Assembly (NCBI GenBank): GCA_025602905.1
Contig: JAHLKI010000011.1
Coordinates: 1 to 64,000 of the forward strand
Origin: Phlyctochytrium arcticum
Taxonomy: Eukaryota > Chytridiomycota > Chytridiomycetes > Chytridiales > Chytridiaceae
Direction: 5' to 3'
DNA: 64,000 bases
Shown: positions 33,549-45,284 of the stretch, in pieces
How positions within the stretch are numbered: the first letter of the stretch is position 1
Layout: each line of letters opens with the position of its first letter
The notes under the pieces: generated by a model
Told to the model about the DNA's origin: nothing
Seen by the model: the letters and a program-made list of their open reading frames with translations, nothing else
Databases searched by the model: none
Program-made: the position numbers and the translations under genes

Positions 33549-36175
33549 ATGTCAAACAATGCAGATCAGTACATGGGACTAGCTTACAATGCTCTCGCTG
33601 CTGAACAGCCTGGTCCTTTCACGAGTCAATTGACGGGCGACCTGGGCGACGACCCTCTCTCACTATCAGGCGAGCAAATGTTTGGCCAACCGCTGTATGC
33701 GGACGACCCAATGTTGCAGAAACAGCCACCTTTGCTCTACAATCAGCAGCAGGACCAGTCGGCGAAGCGAAACCTTTACGACGCTTCAGGCTATGGCGGC
33801 GAGTCGGGCATGGAAGGACAAATGTACGGGAGTGATCCCAGTATGCTATATTCCCCGGGAGACTCGGATGCGCCTTCACTCGAGGGATCCACCGTGTATG
33901 ACCGTGCGAATTCCTTCGATATGAACATGTCAATGCCCCCGACGCAACAAGGCCTCCTAGTATCACGACCTTTAGGAGGTGGGCAATCGATGGGTAATCA
34001 TCAGCAGCAAAAGATGCCAGCATTGCCGGGCTATCATGGTGGTAAATGGATCGGAAACGTTGATTTGGTAGGTCTTGGGGTTCTCTTCCGAGTTGTTTAT
34101 TTGCCAGCAAGATGATTAACAGTGCTATCCAGGAGGAAGCTAGTTTGCGTGCACAACCAGAAGTTCTAAAAGTGGTCACCCAGTTCAGTGCATACCTTCT
34201 AGATGCAACATTCATTCCCCGCCCCATTACCGCATTCGATGACCTGCCACCGGTCCCCGACACCTTTATTCTGAACGAGCTTATATCCGTTTACTTTGAA
34301 AGACTTCCTCCCACCATTGCTGTCCTTCAAGAAGAAGCATTCTACCGGTCTGCGAGCCGGCCTCCCATCCAACCCAACAAGGGTCCTCCCATGCGGCCTC
34401 CATTTCATCACAACCCCCCGCAAGCAGGGTTAAGCCCTGTGCTCCTTTTCTCCATGCTGGCTTGTGCGGCACGATACCACCCGCTTTACAGCGACCAACA
34501 TGATATGATTCAAAAAGTATTTTATGAGCGCGGAAAGCGACTCATGCTTCCCGATTTGGAAAGACCCAGCTTGGATCTCTTGAAGGCACTTTTACACCTT
34601 TCCTTATTTGCAGTCGAGCATTCTTTGTGGATGGAGGCATACATGTGGCTGGGAACGTCAGTGACCATGGCCCGGTTCTTGGGATTGTACAAGGAAATGC
34701 CAGCTATCGCAGCCGGACAGGGCGCCAATGGAGGGATTGGGGCAGAGGAAGAAGCCGTAGGCGGTTTGTCCCTGCAACAAATAATGGCCGAAGAAAGTCG
34801 ACGATGCTGGTGGTGGCTGCGAAATTATGATGCGTCCGGTTCAGCAGCTTCCAAACGGCCCCAAATGATTTCTGACGCCGAGTATGCATCTTCACTCCTT
34901 CTGCCTTGTCCCGACTCACTATTCTACGCAACCCGCTACGGCTTGCAATCACCCACACCCACTGTACCTCGTACCCAAACCCTAGACGAATTCTTTAGCG
35001 ACACATTTGCGGCCGACCTAGCTCATTCGTCTATTGGCCCCAATGGCTACCTAGCCGCTCTCACTGCTCTATTCAACCGCGTAACGCGATTCCGCCAGCA
35101 CTGTAACACCATCAACGTTCTTCCGTTTGCACCTGGCGATTATGCCGATCCCTCTTTGGCGGAAGAACTGGCGCGCCACCAGCGAGAGTTGGAAATGTGG
35201 TATGACAAGTTGCCCCAGTGGGTGCAAGTTTTGGATAGCGGGGTGCGGGATGATAAAACTACGGTAGTCGGCGGAGGCATGTGCTGGCAGGACCGATGGA
35301 TGCGGGAGACGTATGAGTGGGGCATTGCACTGGTTACCTGGCATGCCACGTTTGCTACTTTGCATGGTACGTTGAACGATATAGTGTTCAAAACAACAAA
35401 CATCAACTGACAAATGACCTTTTCGTTAGGTCCCGATTATAACATGATGACCATCGGCAACCAAATTGCTGGGTCCTTCAAACTTCCATCAACGGGTGGT
35501 GTCCGGAACCCACCCCCACACATTGCAGCCGGTTTTCTATCTTCAGCCCGTCTAGACCAAGTCCTACAAGCATGGCAACACAGCCCCAGTTTTGATATCG
35601 CCGTCGAGCACGCCGGAGTCGCCACAAACGTCTTGGCCGAAATGGCCGCCAAAGTCCCGCCCGCTAAACGCCGAGATACCCCGTTTTTTGGATACTGTTG
35701 TTGTCAAATTGGATTGTTGAATCTTATTGCGGCCAGACAGATCGCTTTCGAACATACCCAGTCCATGCCCTCCTCCCCGGCCGGCGCCTCTCCGGACTCT
35801 CCGTCACCCGCCACAGCCGAGCCACCGTCGTCGTCCACAACAACCTCCTCACCCTACAAAACCCCCAACTACCTCCAATCCCTCGCCACAACCGCCATCC
35901 AAACCCTCCAACACCAATCCCCGCAATTCTCGGCCTCCAAAACGGGCATGAACCTGCTCCACCAAATCATGCTTGAACTGGCCGGCGGGCAAATCACCAT
36001 GAATGTTATGCAGGAAATGGAAAATAAGGGGATGACGGGGCGCGGCGATTGGAGTATTAAGGAAGCATTGATGCGCCGAGCGACGAGTCGGACCGCCCGA
36101 GAGGTTTTGGAAGATCCGGGAAAATGTGCTGGAACGATGGGAGTGGGTGGAGTCAAGTTTGGGACAGTTTTATGA
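33549..36175 (+). CDS. Fungal_trans-domain protein without a zinc cluster
   Basis: Three exons (33549-34067, 34133-35366, 35430-36175), introns 65 and 63 nt, 832 aa. The central part (about residues 210-500) has the fungal-specific transcription factor domain: the LNELISVYFERLPPTIAVLQEEAF start, LLFSMLACAARYHPLY, the middle run WMEAYMWLGTSVTMARFLGLYKE, and RRCWWWLRNYDASGSAASKRP, the RRxWW-type hallmark. Such domains usually follow an N-terminal Zn2Cys6 DNA-binding cluster, but the N-terminal 170 residues here are Gln/Met/Pro/Ser-rich with no Cys cluster. So either a DNA-binding exon lies upstream unseen, or the protein acts without its own DNA-binding domain. A Ser/Pro/Thr-rich loop lies near residue 710. 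The intron-1 acceptor was chosen because the earlier AGs give stops. Confidence 0.85.
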
Positions 36176-36460
36176 AAGGTGTATTTTCCCCCTTCGTATA
36201 TTAGTTTTATGTTTCCACTTTTATACACACCTCTTTGCATTTCTTGCATTTTTTTGGTGAAAAAAACTTGCACACTCTCATGCTCTGCAATCAATCAAAT
36301 ATCACCAACTTGGCACCCCAACAACATGGCTTTTTAAAGGAGATTGCGAGAATGCAAGTTGATGAACGAGGACCCAATGCGATGATTTGTAATTTCCAGT
36401 GGTATACGAATGGAAAAATGAGAGCTGATGTATATATAGAAAAAAGGAAGAAAGCAACAT

Positions 36461-37453
36461 CTACTGAGCGGGTTTGGCGGGTGGTGCATTATCTGGGGTT
36501 GATGCAGCGGCCAGTTTGGGTTGTGGTGTTCCAGAGCCGGTTTGCTCCCTAAAGCAAAAAAGGGTATGAATACTCGGTGCAGGAACAAAGAGCAGGAACA
36601 AAGCAGGACTCACCAAGGAGATTGAGGCTCAAAGTTCCGGAAGTGCTGGGACAATTCCAATGGTTCGGCAATGACACGTTTACGTTCATCGTCGTATCGG
36701 ACCTCAACATATCCCGTCAACGGGAAATCCTTGCGCATGGGGTGTCCCTCAAACCCGTAATCGGTCAAGATGCGGCGCAAATCCGGGTGATTGACGAAAT
36801 AAATGCCGTACATATCATACGCCTCCCGCTCAAACCAATTTGCACCCGGGAACAAGGGAGTCACGGACGGGACGGGCGAGACTTCGGTCGCGTAAGTCTT
36901 GACTCTGATCCGGTTGTTGTAGCGGAGGGATAAGAGGTTATAAACGACTTCGAAACGGTTGGAGCGGGAAGGGTAATCGACTCCGGCGATATCGGCGATT
37001 TGCTTGAATTGGGTGGCGGTGTGGTCACGGAGAAACAGCATGGTGGGGATGAGGGCAGAAGGGGCGACGTAGAGCGTCAGTTCGTCCTTGTAGACGGAGA
37101 ATTGTTGAATGTATTTGGGGAGGCAGGAGGCAATGAAGCGACCGAATTCATGGTATTCGGAGGGTTTTTGGGGAGCAGCTGCTGGAGATGGAGCGGCCGT
37201 TGCCAAACCTATTAAAAACCCAATATCATTAATAGACTGTTCACAGCGATTTGAGAGTGATTCACGAACCTGCTCGAGCAATAACAGGGACCTGCACGGC
37301 AGCAATTACTACAAAAAGCCAAAGCATCACCCAAGTTAGTTCCAACATAATCACAAACCCCAGAACTTCAAACCCACCTCTTGGGATAGCAGCACATTGA
37401 CGCACAAGCGGTGCCGACAATCGAACAGCGCGCATAGCTCCTTTAGCAAACAT
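36461..37453 (-). CDS. NDUFS3: NADH:ubiquinone oxidoreductase 30-kDa subunit (complex I)
   Basis: A core subunit of the peripheral arm of mitochondrial complex I (bacterial NuoC homologue). Four exons: 37378-37453, 37270-37308 (39 nt), 36614-37208 and 36461-36548, giving 265 aa; introns 61-69 nt. The N-terminus ([19 protein letters not shown]...) is a basic presequence. The NuoC family core is clear: [35 protein letters not shown], and the signature [19 protein letters not shown], then [24 protein letters not shown], ending with the family motif for the last strands ([19 protein letters not shown]). A Pro/Ala-rich extension of about 30 residues ends the protein. The presence of complex I excludes Saccharomyces-type yeasts. 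Confidence 0.96.
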
Positions 37454-37573
37454 CTTGTAGGTTGGAATCTAACCCGATCGTGGTGCAAAGCCAATTGGCA
37501 AAACTTGCAGCTGCTCAAAGATGTGCAAGTTCGAATTTTATCACCGATTTATGATCCACACTAATTCAGCTAA

Positions 37574-37784
37574 ATGACTTCCCGACCAATGGGATCGGCC
37601 GTGGCGCAGCCTCAGATCCTCTTCAAAAACAAAAATCCATCCGCCTCTTCCACTCTTCCATCACTCTTGCAATCTTCACCCACACTCCCAAAAGGTAAGT
37701 CTTTCCCCTCCCTCATCAAACTCTCCACTACCCGCAGATCAAAAGAGCGACGATGAGATTTATTCGACATTTGCACGTCAGTAG
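37574..37784 (+). CDS. Candidate small protein, 55 aa
   Basis: Two exons (37574-37694, 37738-37784) around a 43-nt GT-AG intron. The protein is Ser/Pro/Lys-rich at first and ends in an acidic stretch (QKSDDEIYSTFARQ). It begins 120 bp from the divergent start of the complex I 30-kDa gene. Support is only the splice sites, the ATG, the in-frame stop and the composition; the family is not recognised. It may instead be the first part of a longer gene. Confidence 0.35.
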
Positions 37785-38542
37785 GAGTCTCTTTTTACTA
37801 GAGAGTACTATGACTGATCAAATATCTATACCCAAATTTCTGAGCGTCTTGTGTTTTGGTTGGAGATGTGTCTCTGCAAATACCCTTTCTGGAAATGATT
37901 TGCTCACTGCTGTTTTTCTTTCCAACAGGTTTCTTCTTTTTGGATTGTGAGAGTAGTTGTTGTTTAGCGAGATAGTTTTTAGAGTTTGTAGATGATGCTT
38001 TACTTTTCGTACCGCTTTGAATATATGATTGCGTTGATTACAATACTGCTTTTGTTGTTCGTAGACAATATGTTGATGTCGGATGACCATCACTCTTGTT
38101 GGGATATTTTCGTCGATCCGCTGGAGTGCCATTGGTCGGGGACAAAGAAACGAAATCCTATACTCATGCTAACCCGCTTACTCCGCGCTCAAGAAACACC
38201 CAAACATACCTCCAGGAATCAGGATCAGTGATAAGCTAAAATCATCCTTTCCACCACACCCTCTCACACCGCTACCGGTACCATCTTCATGATTGATGTC
38301 GGGTAATCCATCAGAAGGAACCCTGAAGGAACCCCTTCATGTCGCATCTGTCGATCCGTTTGGTCTGTCAGGCATCAAAGACTGTCGTGGTCCTTCTGTT
38401 CAAGAGGTCGCGACACCTTACCCAATGCCCAATGCTTGGCCAATGCTCCTTCCCTGCTCCCTTTCGTCAACTCACTGATCTCTTCAATACAGTTGTAACC
38501 TTTCCCATCCGCGCTCATCAAACATACGTCCGGATAACGGGT
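37785..38542. other. Intergenic
   Basis: 758 bp between the small candidate gene (plus) and the 3-prime end of the kinase (minus). AT-rich; a short tandem word (gaaggaaccct / gaaggaacccc) is at about 38311-38332. No gene was recognised. Confidence 0.4.
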
Positions 38543-40803
38543 TCAATACACCGGCATCGACTTCAAAGATCAATCAAAGAAACAAAAGCGTATCGATTCA
38601 CTTCAATCACACAAAACAAAATACAACAAAAAAGTCCTTTCCGCTCAATGACTTGGCAAAACCACCTACTCAATCCCATTAATCCCCACACCAACCCAAA
38701 ATCACACAAAAAACTCACCCGTTTATGCAACCCCTTCAACGCCCCCTCCCGTTCCCTAATCCACGGATGAGCCAACGCCCCCTGAACCGTCATGCGTTTC
38801 CTCGGATCAATCTCCAAGAATTTCGTGACGAGGTCTCGGGCGGATGATGAGATGGACGTCCATTTGGGGTTGGAGAAGGAGTATGTGGCGGTTTTGATCC
38901 GGGATGAGAGGGTAGAGATGTCGTCGTCGCGACCGAATGGGAGGTCGCCGCATAACCTATATGGTTTATTAGGAAGTGTGGGGGGAGGAGGTGGATGGAT
39001 ATTTACATGGTGAAAAGTAACACGCCTTTGGGAAAAAAGTTAGTTTGGTGAATGTGAGGCGAAGGGGGAGGAGGGTTTTCATTACCTAAAGACCAACAAT
39101 CTACTTTCAAATCATACCCTTCCCGTCTCGTCGAGCTGGACAGGACTTCTGGTGCCTAAAAGAAACCATCGTTTAGAAATTTTTTCATTTATTTGATTAG
39201 ACAGACATCATACCAGGTACGAAAAAGTCCCACACTTGGTCCGCATACGATCCAGCGACGTTTCGAGCATTTTTGACATGCCGAAATCGGTTACCAGGAC
39301 TCTTGTACCAATCATCAGGAGGGGGAGTGAGGAAGTGGGGGATTAAGGTGTTTACCGGTAGATATCGCTTTGACCGTGTCGTTCTAGGAGGATATTTTCT
39401 GGCTGTTTTTGGTTGAAGTTAGATTTGGTGCGAGTGGGGGTAGGGGAGGTGACAGTACCTTTATGTCTCGGTGGGTGATGTTTCTTGCATGGAGATACTG
39501 TTCGGACATTGATCAGTGGGGGGATGACACATGAAATGGGCATTGCACATAACAACCTTGACGGCGATCAAGATTTGGTAAAATAAAAACATCTACCCGT
39601 AAAAACAGTCAGCGCTAAGTAAATACATGGCATATATGCATCCAACTTACAGCTCGGCTTTCTTCAATTCCGCCATCCTCGAGTATCAAATCAAACAATT
39701 CACCACCCGAAACTCGCGTCATGAGGATATAAACCGACGAATCCGTTCGCACGACGTCCCGGACTCGGATTATGTTTGGGTGTCGGATTCGTTTTAGGAT
39801 GGAAATCTGAAAAAGATATTTGAGACTCACGACTCGCAAAGATGAAAGATTGAGCAAGCGGTATTTACTTCTTGAGAAATGTTTTGGTCGGTATTACGGA
39901 GTTTCTTTTCGTCGGTTTGCGGGCCGGGGGTGGTCGATGACTGGACGCGGTCAATCACTTTACATGCTAGCCGCTCACAGGTATGAAGGTCGATAGCTAA
40001 ATGGACTATAGAGGTCATTATAAGAGTTTGTTCCTTTTTGACATGCTCGGTCGTGTTTTTTGACTCGCCTGTGGCAAATGTCCCCGCCCCCAACAACAAC
40101 GTGTCGAAGACATAATACTGCATTTTGACAATCTGAAAGGAGAATGTGTTGGGTCGAAAACACATTATCACGGGGTGAATTACTTACATGGGGATCCACC
40201 CCCTCCCGATCCTTCCACACACCAAAATCGTAAAAAACAAAATCTACGCGGGCAACAATAAATATCCGATTTGTTGGCGTGGACAGGAGTATGTGTAGCC
40301 GACGCACATATCTCGTTGGGAATCTCAAGCTCGGCTCGATCCGATAGTGATATCTGGATAGTTAAAAGTTACTTGGGGCGAAAGGAAACAAACAGGTGTT
40401 GTATGTTACCATTTGATTTTTGGGTATAATCTTGCCGTTGACTTGTGTGCCGATTTCACTGGTACTTTTCAAGCATGGCATTCCTTCCACCTACACTCCC
40501 GCAAAACCATTACCACTGAGTGCTTGCCAAAATAAATAAGAACTGGGAGACGGTACCAGCCGAAATTGAAAATGAACGCCGCAACACGCCTCCCCCGCGC
40601 AGCAGTAATGACATGGGACAATAAAGTCGGCATTGAGTGTGCATCCGACCGTATACGTTTCCTTGACTAGATCTATCCAAATAGGGAGTATGAGCTGGTA
40701 TGTTGAACACGAGAGGAAAAAAGGTTTGTTTACCCCGGTAGGTGTAGGGAGCCGAGTGCTGGTTGAGGCATAAGAGTTGTCCCCAGGGTCGAGGTTCGGG
40801 CAT
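38543..40803 (-). CDS. FHA-domain Ser/Thr kinase (Chk2/Cds1/Dun1 type)
   Basis: Checkpoint-type kinase of about 425 aa in 16 exons: 40734-40803, 40557-40672, 40410-40490, 40308-40353, 40188-40243, 40069-40132, 39869-40005, 39651-39806, 39557-39592, 39459-39497, 39356-39402, 39214-39301, 39086-39155, 39007-39025, 38719-38956 and probably 38543-38560. The N-terminal 120 residues form an FHA domain (VGCTLNADFIV, VHFQF, GTQVNG, LSDRAELEI). The kinase domain follows: GAGTFATVHLA, ACKVID, HRDIKPENILL, VTDFGMSK, GTFSYLAPEVL and RKRMTVQGALAHPWI. All catalytic residues (Lys, HRD, DFG, APE) are present. Intron 6 (40006-40068) has a GC-AG border. The final 5-6 residues are uncertain: a 158-nt terminal intron or read-through to 38563 are alternatives. 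It should act in the nucleus after DNA damage. Confidence 0.9.
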
Positions 40804-41221
40804 TGTCTCTTTGCAGTGGGAATGAAACCGGGGTTGTTACCGGCAGTGTGCGCCGCGGAAGAAGTGTCCCTTTTTTAAAAGGAGGGTGAGCAAACAGTGC
40901 GAGGCGTGGGAAGACTGGTGTCATTTAAACCGTCTTTGGTCATCCATCACAAACACAGCCACTCAGCTTCGAGGCCGCTGTTTCCGCTCATTCCCACGTC
41001 ACGGGGTCGCATGGCTGACCTCAGCATGGCGCAGCGCGGTCGTCATCCGCGGCCCATGACAGCACGATCGGCGGTGCTTGGGGTCCAATCCAGGGCCCAG
41101 GGGTATAAAAGGACGTCTTGCCTTTGGCCATCCCACTGCCCAATCTAACTGCCACTGTTTTAACCTACTGTCAACCTATATACCTGTCAAAACCACAACC
41201 AACGAGAACTACAGCTAAAAC
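40804..41221. other. Divergent promoter region
   Basis: 418 bp between the kinase (minus) and the next plus-strand gene. A TATA box (41103-41109) serves the plus-strand gene. Confidence 0.5.
41103..41109 (+). promoter_or_regulatory. TATA box
   Basis: TATAAAA in gggtataaaagga, 113 nt upstream of the ATG at 41222. A strong consensus TATA, suggesting a regulated or highly expressed gene. Confidence 0.6.
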
Positions 41222-42112
41222 ATGGCCCACCTCTTACGCCCTACCCTCCGAACCTTCTCCATCGCCCGCGTCTCCATCGCCCGCAATCTACTCGTCTCAA
41301 CCTCAACGCGTCGTGGATACCACCACTCCCAAAACATCAAAGTCCCCCCTGTAACAGTCACCAGCAATGTCGAGTCCATCATCCCCCCCACCAACCCCGC
41401 CGTAAACTCCCCCGTCCTCCCCAAAGACGCCAATCACAATCTCTTCCCCCACATGTTGAGCCCAGAACAGGCCTCGTCCCAGGCGGCAGGCTCATCAACC
41501 CTTGCCCGTGAAAAGGCTGATGCACAATCCAAGAATGTCGTGAGCAATGAGTCGTCAACGACCGTTGAGGAATTGTTTAACCGCCCCGCTGACGAAATCC
41601 GCGCGGCTGCTGGGTGCTCCGAGTCATCCGCTCCCGAAGCATCCTCATCAGACTCTGCCGCTCGGATTCGCACCGCGTTTGAATCTGAAGCCTACCCCGC
41701 TACCTCCTCTTCAGCCCGCGGACCCCGCTCTCCCGGTCTCAAAGAATCTGAATTCTCAAAAGGCAGCGTCGCAGACATGTCGGACTCCGCCGACACGGAT
41801 CCACGGACCGTCCAATCCATGCGTCAGCAAATGGACGAAATGGCCGGTGGAGGTGTCCGCAACCCAGGAAACACGTCGGGGATCCCAGACGGCGGCGTCA
41901 AGGGCGTCCAACCCTTTGGCAACAACACCCCCTCTTCTTCATCATCATCATCAGGACGGAAATCCCGATGGTCAGAAAAGTCTACTGAAACTGCAACGAA
42001 ACCCCCGCGTGACGACGAAACCACCCCCCGCCATTTCGCAAAACAGGCCCGGAAAGCTCGCGTCGTCATGCCTTCAGGAACAACAGAGGTGGCTCGCATG
42101 GGTCGTGACTAA
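41222..42112 (+). CDS. Disordered protein with mitochondrial-like N-terminus
   Basis: Intronless, 296 aa. The first 40 residues (MAHLLRPTLRTFSIARVSIARN...) lack acidic residues and carry several Arg among hydrophobic and Ser/Thr residues, as in matrix-targeting presequences. The rest is Ser/Pro/Ala/Glu-rich with little predicted fold, and ends in a basic segment (KQARKARVVMPSGTTEVARMGRD). A stretch around residues 195-235 (RTVQSMRQQMDEMAGGGVRNPGNTSG...) is the only helical, conserved-looking part. No known domain. The TATA-driven promoter and low-complexity hydrophilic composition are reminiscent of stress-induced proteins, but that is only a guess. Confidence 0.75.
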   Translation: MAHLLRPTLRTFSIARVSIARNLLVSTSTRRGYHHSQNIKVPPVTVTSNVESIIPPTNPAVNSPVLPKDANHNLFPHMLSPEQASSQAAGSSTLAREKADAQSKNVVSNESSTTVEELFNRPADEIRAAAGCSESSAPEASSSDSAARIRTAFESEAYPATSSSARGPRSPGLKESEFSKGSVADMSDSADTDPRTVQSMRQQMDEMAGGGVRNPGNTSGIPDGGVKGVQPFGNNTPSSSSSSSGRKSRWSEKSTETATKPPRDDETTPRHFAKQARKARVVMPSGTTEVARMGRD

Positions 42113-42302
42113 GTCTTCCTTGTTTTCGATCCCCAACCATATACCAATAAAAAACTTGTAAATTTTTATTAAAAGAAAACAAACCCTGTTGCTCTCAAAT
42201 AAATTCCTCATCTGTTTGTGTCAGAAAGTTGCTTCTCAGCCCAAAAAATTGTGAATGTGTATCAGTCAAGCACATGAATCGTTGGTATTGATCCTGGGTC
42301 CA

Positions 42303-45284
42303 TCACGTCCAGGTCCAGAACACAGTGTTGGAATCAGAGTCAATCCTTGTTTTCTTTGGCCGAACTTGGTGATTCCCACCACCCTCCTCCGAGTCAGATT
42401 CAATTAAAACGATACTCGTCCGTTTTCGTTTCCCCTTTATCGGTCGCTCCAAACACTCCCCCCGTCTCAGATCCACCTCATCCTCCACCAAAACAATAGG
42501 CCCAGGAAGCAGCTCACTCTCCTGATCAGGCACAGTAACCTCACTTAACCCCGAGCCCACCCTCCTCTCCTCCTTTTCCATCATCTGCACCAACTCCATC
42601 GCACTCTCATCATCCACGTCTTCGTCCTGCCACCCTGTGGTACTTTCCAGTCCCTCAAATACATCCAATGCCTCATCTTCGTTGTTGAGTACTTGTTCCT
42701 CAGCAGGGCCGACTTGCATATGTGTACCATACCCATCAATAGACTGCCCCACCACCTGCAATTTCTGACTGATCAGCGGCCACTGGACATCATCTATCCC
42801 ACTCATCAAAAAAACACCATTCACATCTCTGTAGGAAAAAAAGAACCCTACCTAAAGTCCCTTTGGCAAGAATATACTTGACGTCCACATTCCCCTCCCG
42901 TCCAATCCGGTGTGCGCGGTCTTCACCTTGTAAAAGCTGTGCCGGGTTCTAAAACAGGTTCTCAATAAGGGTTATGTTTGAATTTTGGGTGAAGGTTGGC
43001 GTTTTTACCCAAAACAACTCGGCAAACAAGACCATATCCGCCGCATGTAATGTCAACCTTTTCCAAAAAAAAAACACGTCAGATTTTCGTCCAACAAGGA
43101 ATGTAGAGTAGCGCTTACCCAACCCCCGCTGCGGTAATACTCAAAACAGCCACCCGTGTATCTTCCTCCATCTGAAATTGATCGCACAGACCTTGCCGGA
43201 GTTGTGGGGGCGTCGTTCCATCTATCCGGATATACTTTGCCTAAGCGCACTCTCACATCAGCCAAAAAAAAAACGAACAAAAAACGAATAATGTCGTACC
43301 TTTAATGACTTCAAGTAATCACTAACACCGTTGAGAACAGATGTATGGTGTGCAAACACGATAAATTTCTTGGTCGTGTTTTGATAGACTTCGCCCAAAT
43401 ATTCCGTGACAGGGCCCAATTTCGCCCGTCCCGTTTCCGTATACTAACCACCCAAAATTAAAAATCTCCCCACAACCATTTCCAAAAGGTCATTTCAACA
43501 TTTTACCATCTTCATCAAATGAGCCCGTTTCTCCATTCCAACCTGTTTGGTTTTCTCCCCATTGCAAGTCCGCTGCGCATCTCCCAACTGAGCGTCCAAT
43601 TCTCGGCGGGTTTCCATCATGTTCCTAAATGTGATTTGGGCTTTTGAGGGTATGGAGACGTAAATGCATTGGCGGGTTTTGGAGGGGAGTTCTTTGAGGA
43701 CGTCGTGTTTTAAGCGGCGGATGAGGATGGTGGAGTCTAGATACCAGTGTAACTCGGAGATGTTACTATGTCCTAAAAAACGAAATGTTTTAGCACAACA
43801 AATTGTGGGATAAATTATCTCTTTTCGCAAACAAACCTGTATAATCCCATCCATATCGATTCTGTTTCCTCTAATTAATTCAAAGTCACACATTTCCCAA
43901 AAACCCAAAACAAACCTCAAACCCAGCACAATACCGCAATCCAAACTGATGGGATCCCGTAAAATACGGAATCAGCGCGTCAATCTGCGTATACAGTTCA
44001 ACGGGGCGGGATAGGGCCGGAGTTCCTGAAAGCAGTAGCGCCCGGGGTGATTTTTGTAAAAGCGGGAGAAGGGATTGAGTTCTTTTCGCCTAACGAACGG
44101 AAAATATTAGTAAGGTGAAAATGGTAAAGTTTTTTTTGGCAGGAGAAGGATATACGTTACAATCCGAGATTTCAAATAATGGGATTCATCCGCAACAACA
44201 ATTCCAAATTCCCTGTTTCGAAATTGCTCCACCATTTCTGGTTTACTCGCCAAATCATAACTGCACAGCACAAAATCCGCATTGGTGTCCACAATCGATT
44301 TTCGGGTATAGATGACTTGGACACGCTCTTCATCGATCGAGAGCCATTTGCAGATTTCGGCGCGCCAAGTGAGTCGTAACGAGGACGGGCAGATGATGAG
44401 GACGGGCCAGTTTTGTTTATAGTAGGTGCAGAGCGTAATGGCTTGAATCGTTTTGCCTTATTGAAAAAAGTTCAGGGAATTTGTGTACAAATCTTGGAAT
44501 GAGAAACACTGACCTAACCCCATTTCATCTCCCAACAAGACTCTTCCTCCCTTCTTGATGGCCAAAAACACGCCCGTGCGCTGAAACGGCATCAACTGGT
44601 CCAATAACGTTTTGGGTATATTCTCATTCATCTTTTGATGAATCACCTCATCAGATTCATAAACCGATACTTCCTTCATCTTATCGGATATGAAGGTGGG
44701 TAAAAAGTGAATTTTTGTAATGATGCCTTCCGCCTTGAGCGGTTTGAGTGCGTAGAGGAACTGGTCGTAGCAGCTCATGGGGAATTTTAGGATATGAGCG
44801 TTGGAGTCCCATTGGAAGTCGGGTGGAAGGGACGCGAATAACGATTCGACTGGTTTGTGAAAAGAGGGGTTGGCTTGAATGACACCTGAACTGTGAACGC
44901 TGATCGTTATCTCGGTTTTGGGGACACGGGTTGATTTGGGAGATGATGATTGGGTTGTTTTGGATTTAGGCGAGTATGTGGATATTGAACTTGTAGATGC
45001 AGCACCGGTGTCCCAAGGCAATTTGCGAGTCGTGGAAGAGGAGGACTGAGAGCTACTAGCAGCAGCAGCGGTAGGACTTTTCGGTGCTGCTTTTTTCGGT
45101 ACATATTTTGGTATGATGGATCGGCGTTTCATAAAGCGATTGGCTGATCCGCTGGGCCTCCTTTTCAACGAGAGATTGGTTGGAATTGCCACATAATGTG
45201 CAAAGCAAGTACAAAGCGACAATCAGATTTTGATCATAAACAAACCATGTTTGCCACTTACGTTTTCTGACTGCCCCTCGCCAT
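42303..45284 (-). CDS. SMARCAL1: SMARCAL1-like annealing helicase with HARP domain
   Basis: SNF2-family ATPase that rewinds RPA-coated single-stranded DNA at stalled forks. Eleven exons: 45262-45284, 44514-45160, 44161-44456, 43916-44089, 43837-43870, 43507-43772, 43300-43443, 43119-43240, 43009-43057, 42852-42948 and 42303-42793; 780 aa. After a basic, Ser-rich N-terminus comes a HARP-like module ([30 protein letters not shown]). The helicase follows: LMPFQRTGV, Walker A DEMGLGKTIQA, the DESH box ([12 protein letters not shown]), [19 protein letters not shown], then WGWDY- and RRLK-type linker motifs ([17 protein letters not shown]). Lobe 2 has [26 protein letters not shown] and [18 protein letters not shown]. 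The last 190 residues are acidic. Exon 1 (MARGSQKT) is only 8 codons and rests on a phase-2 splice. Confidence 0.92.
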
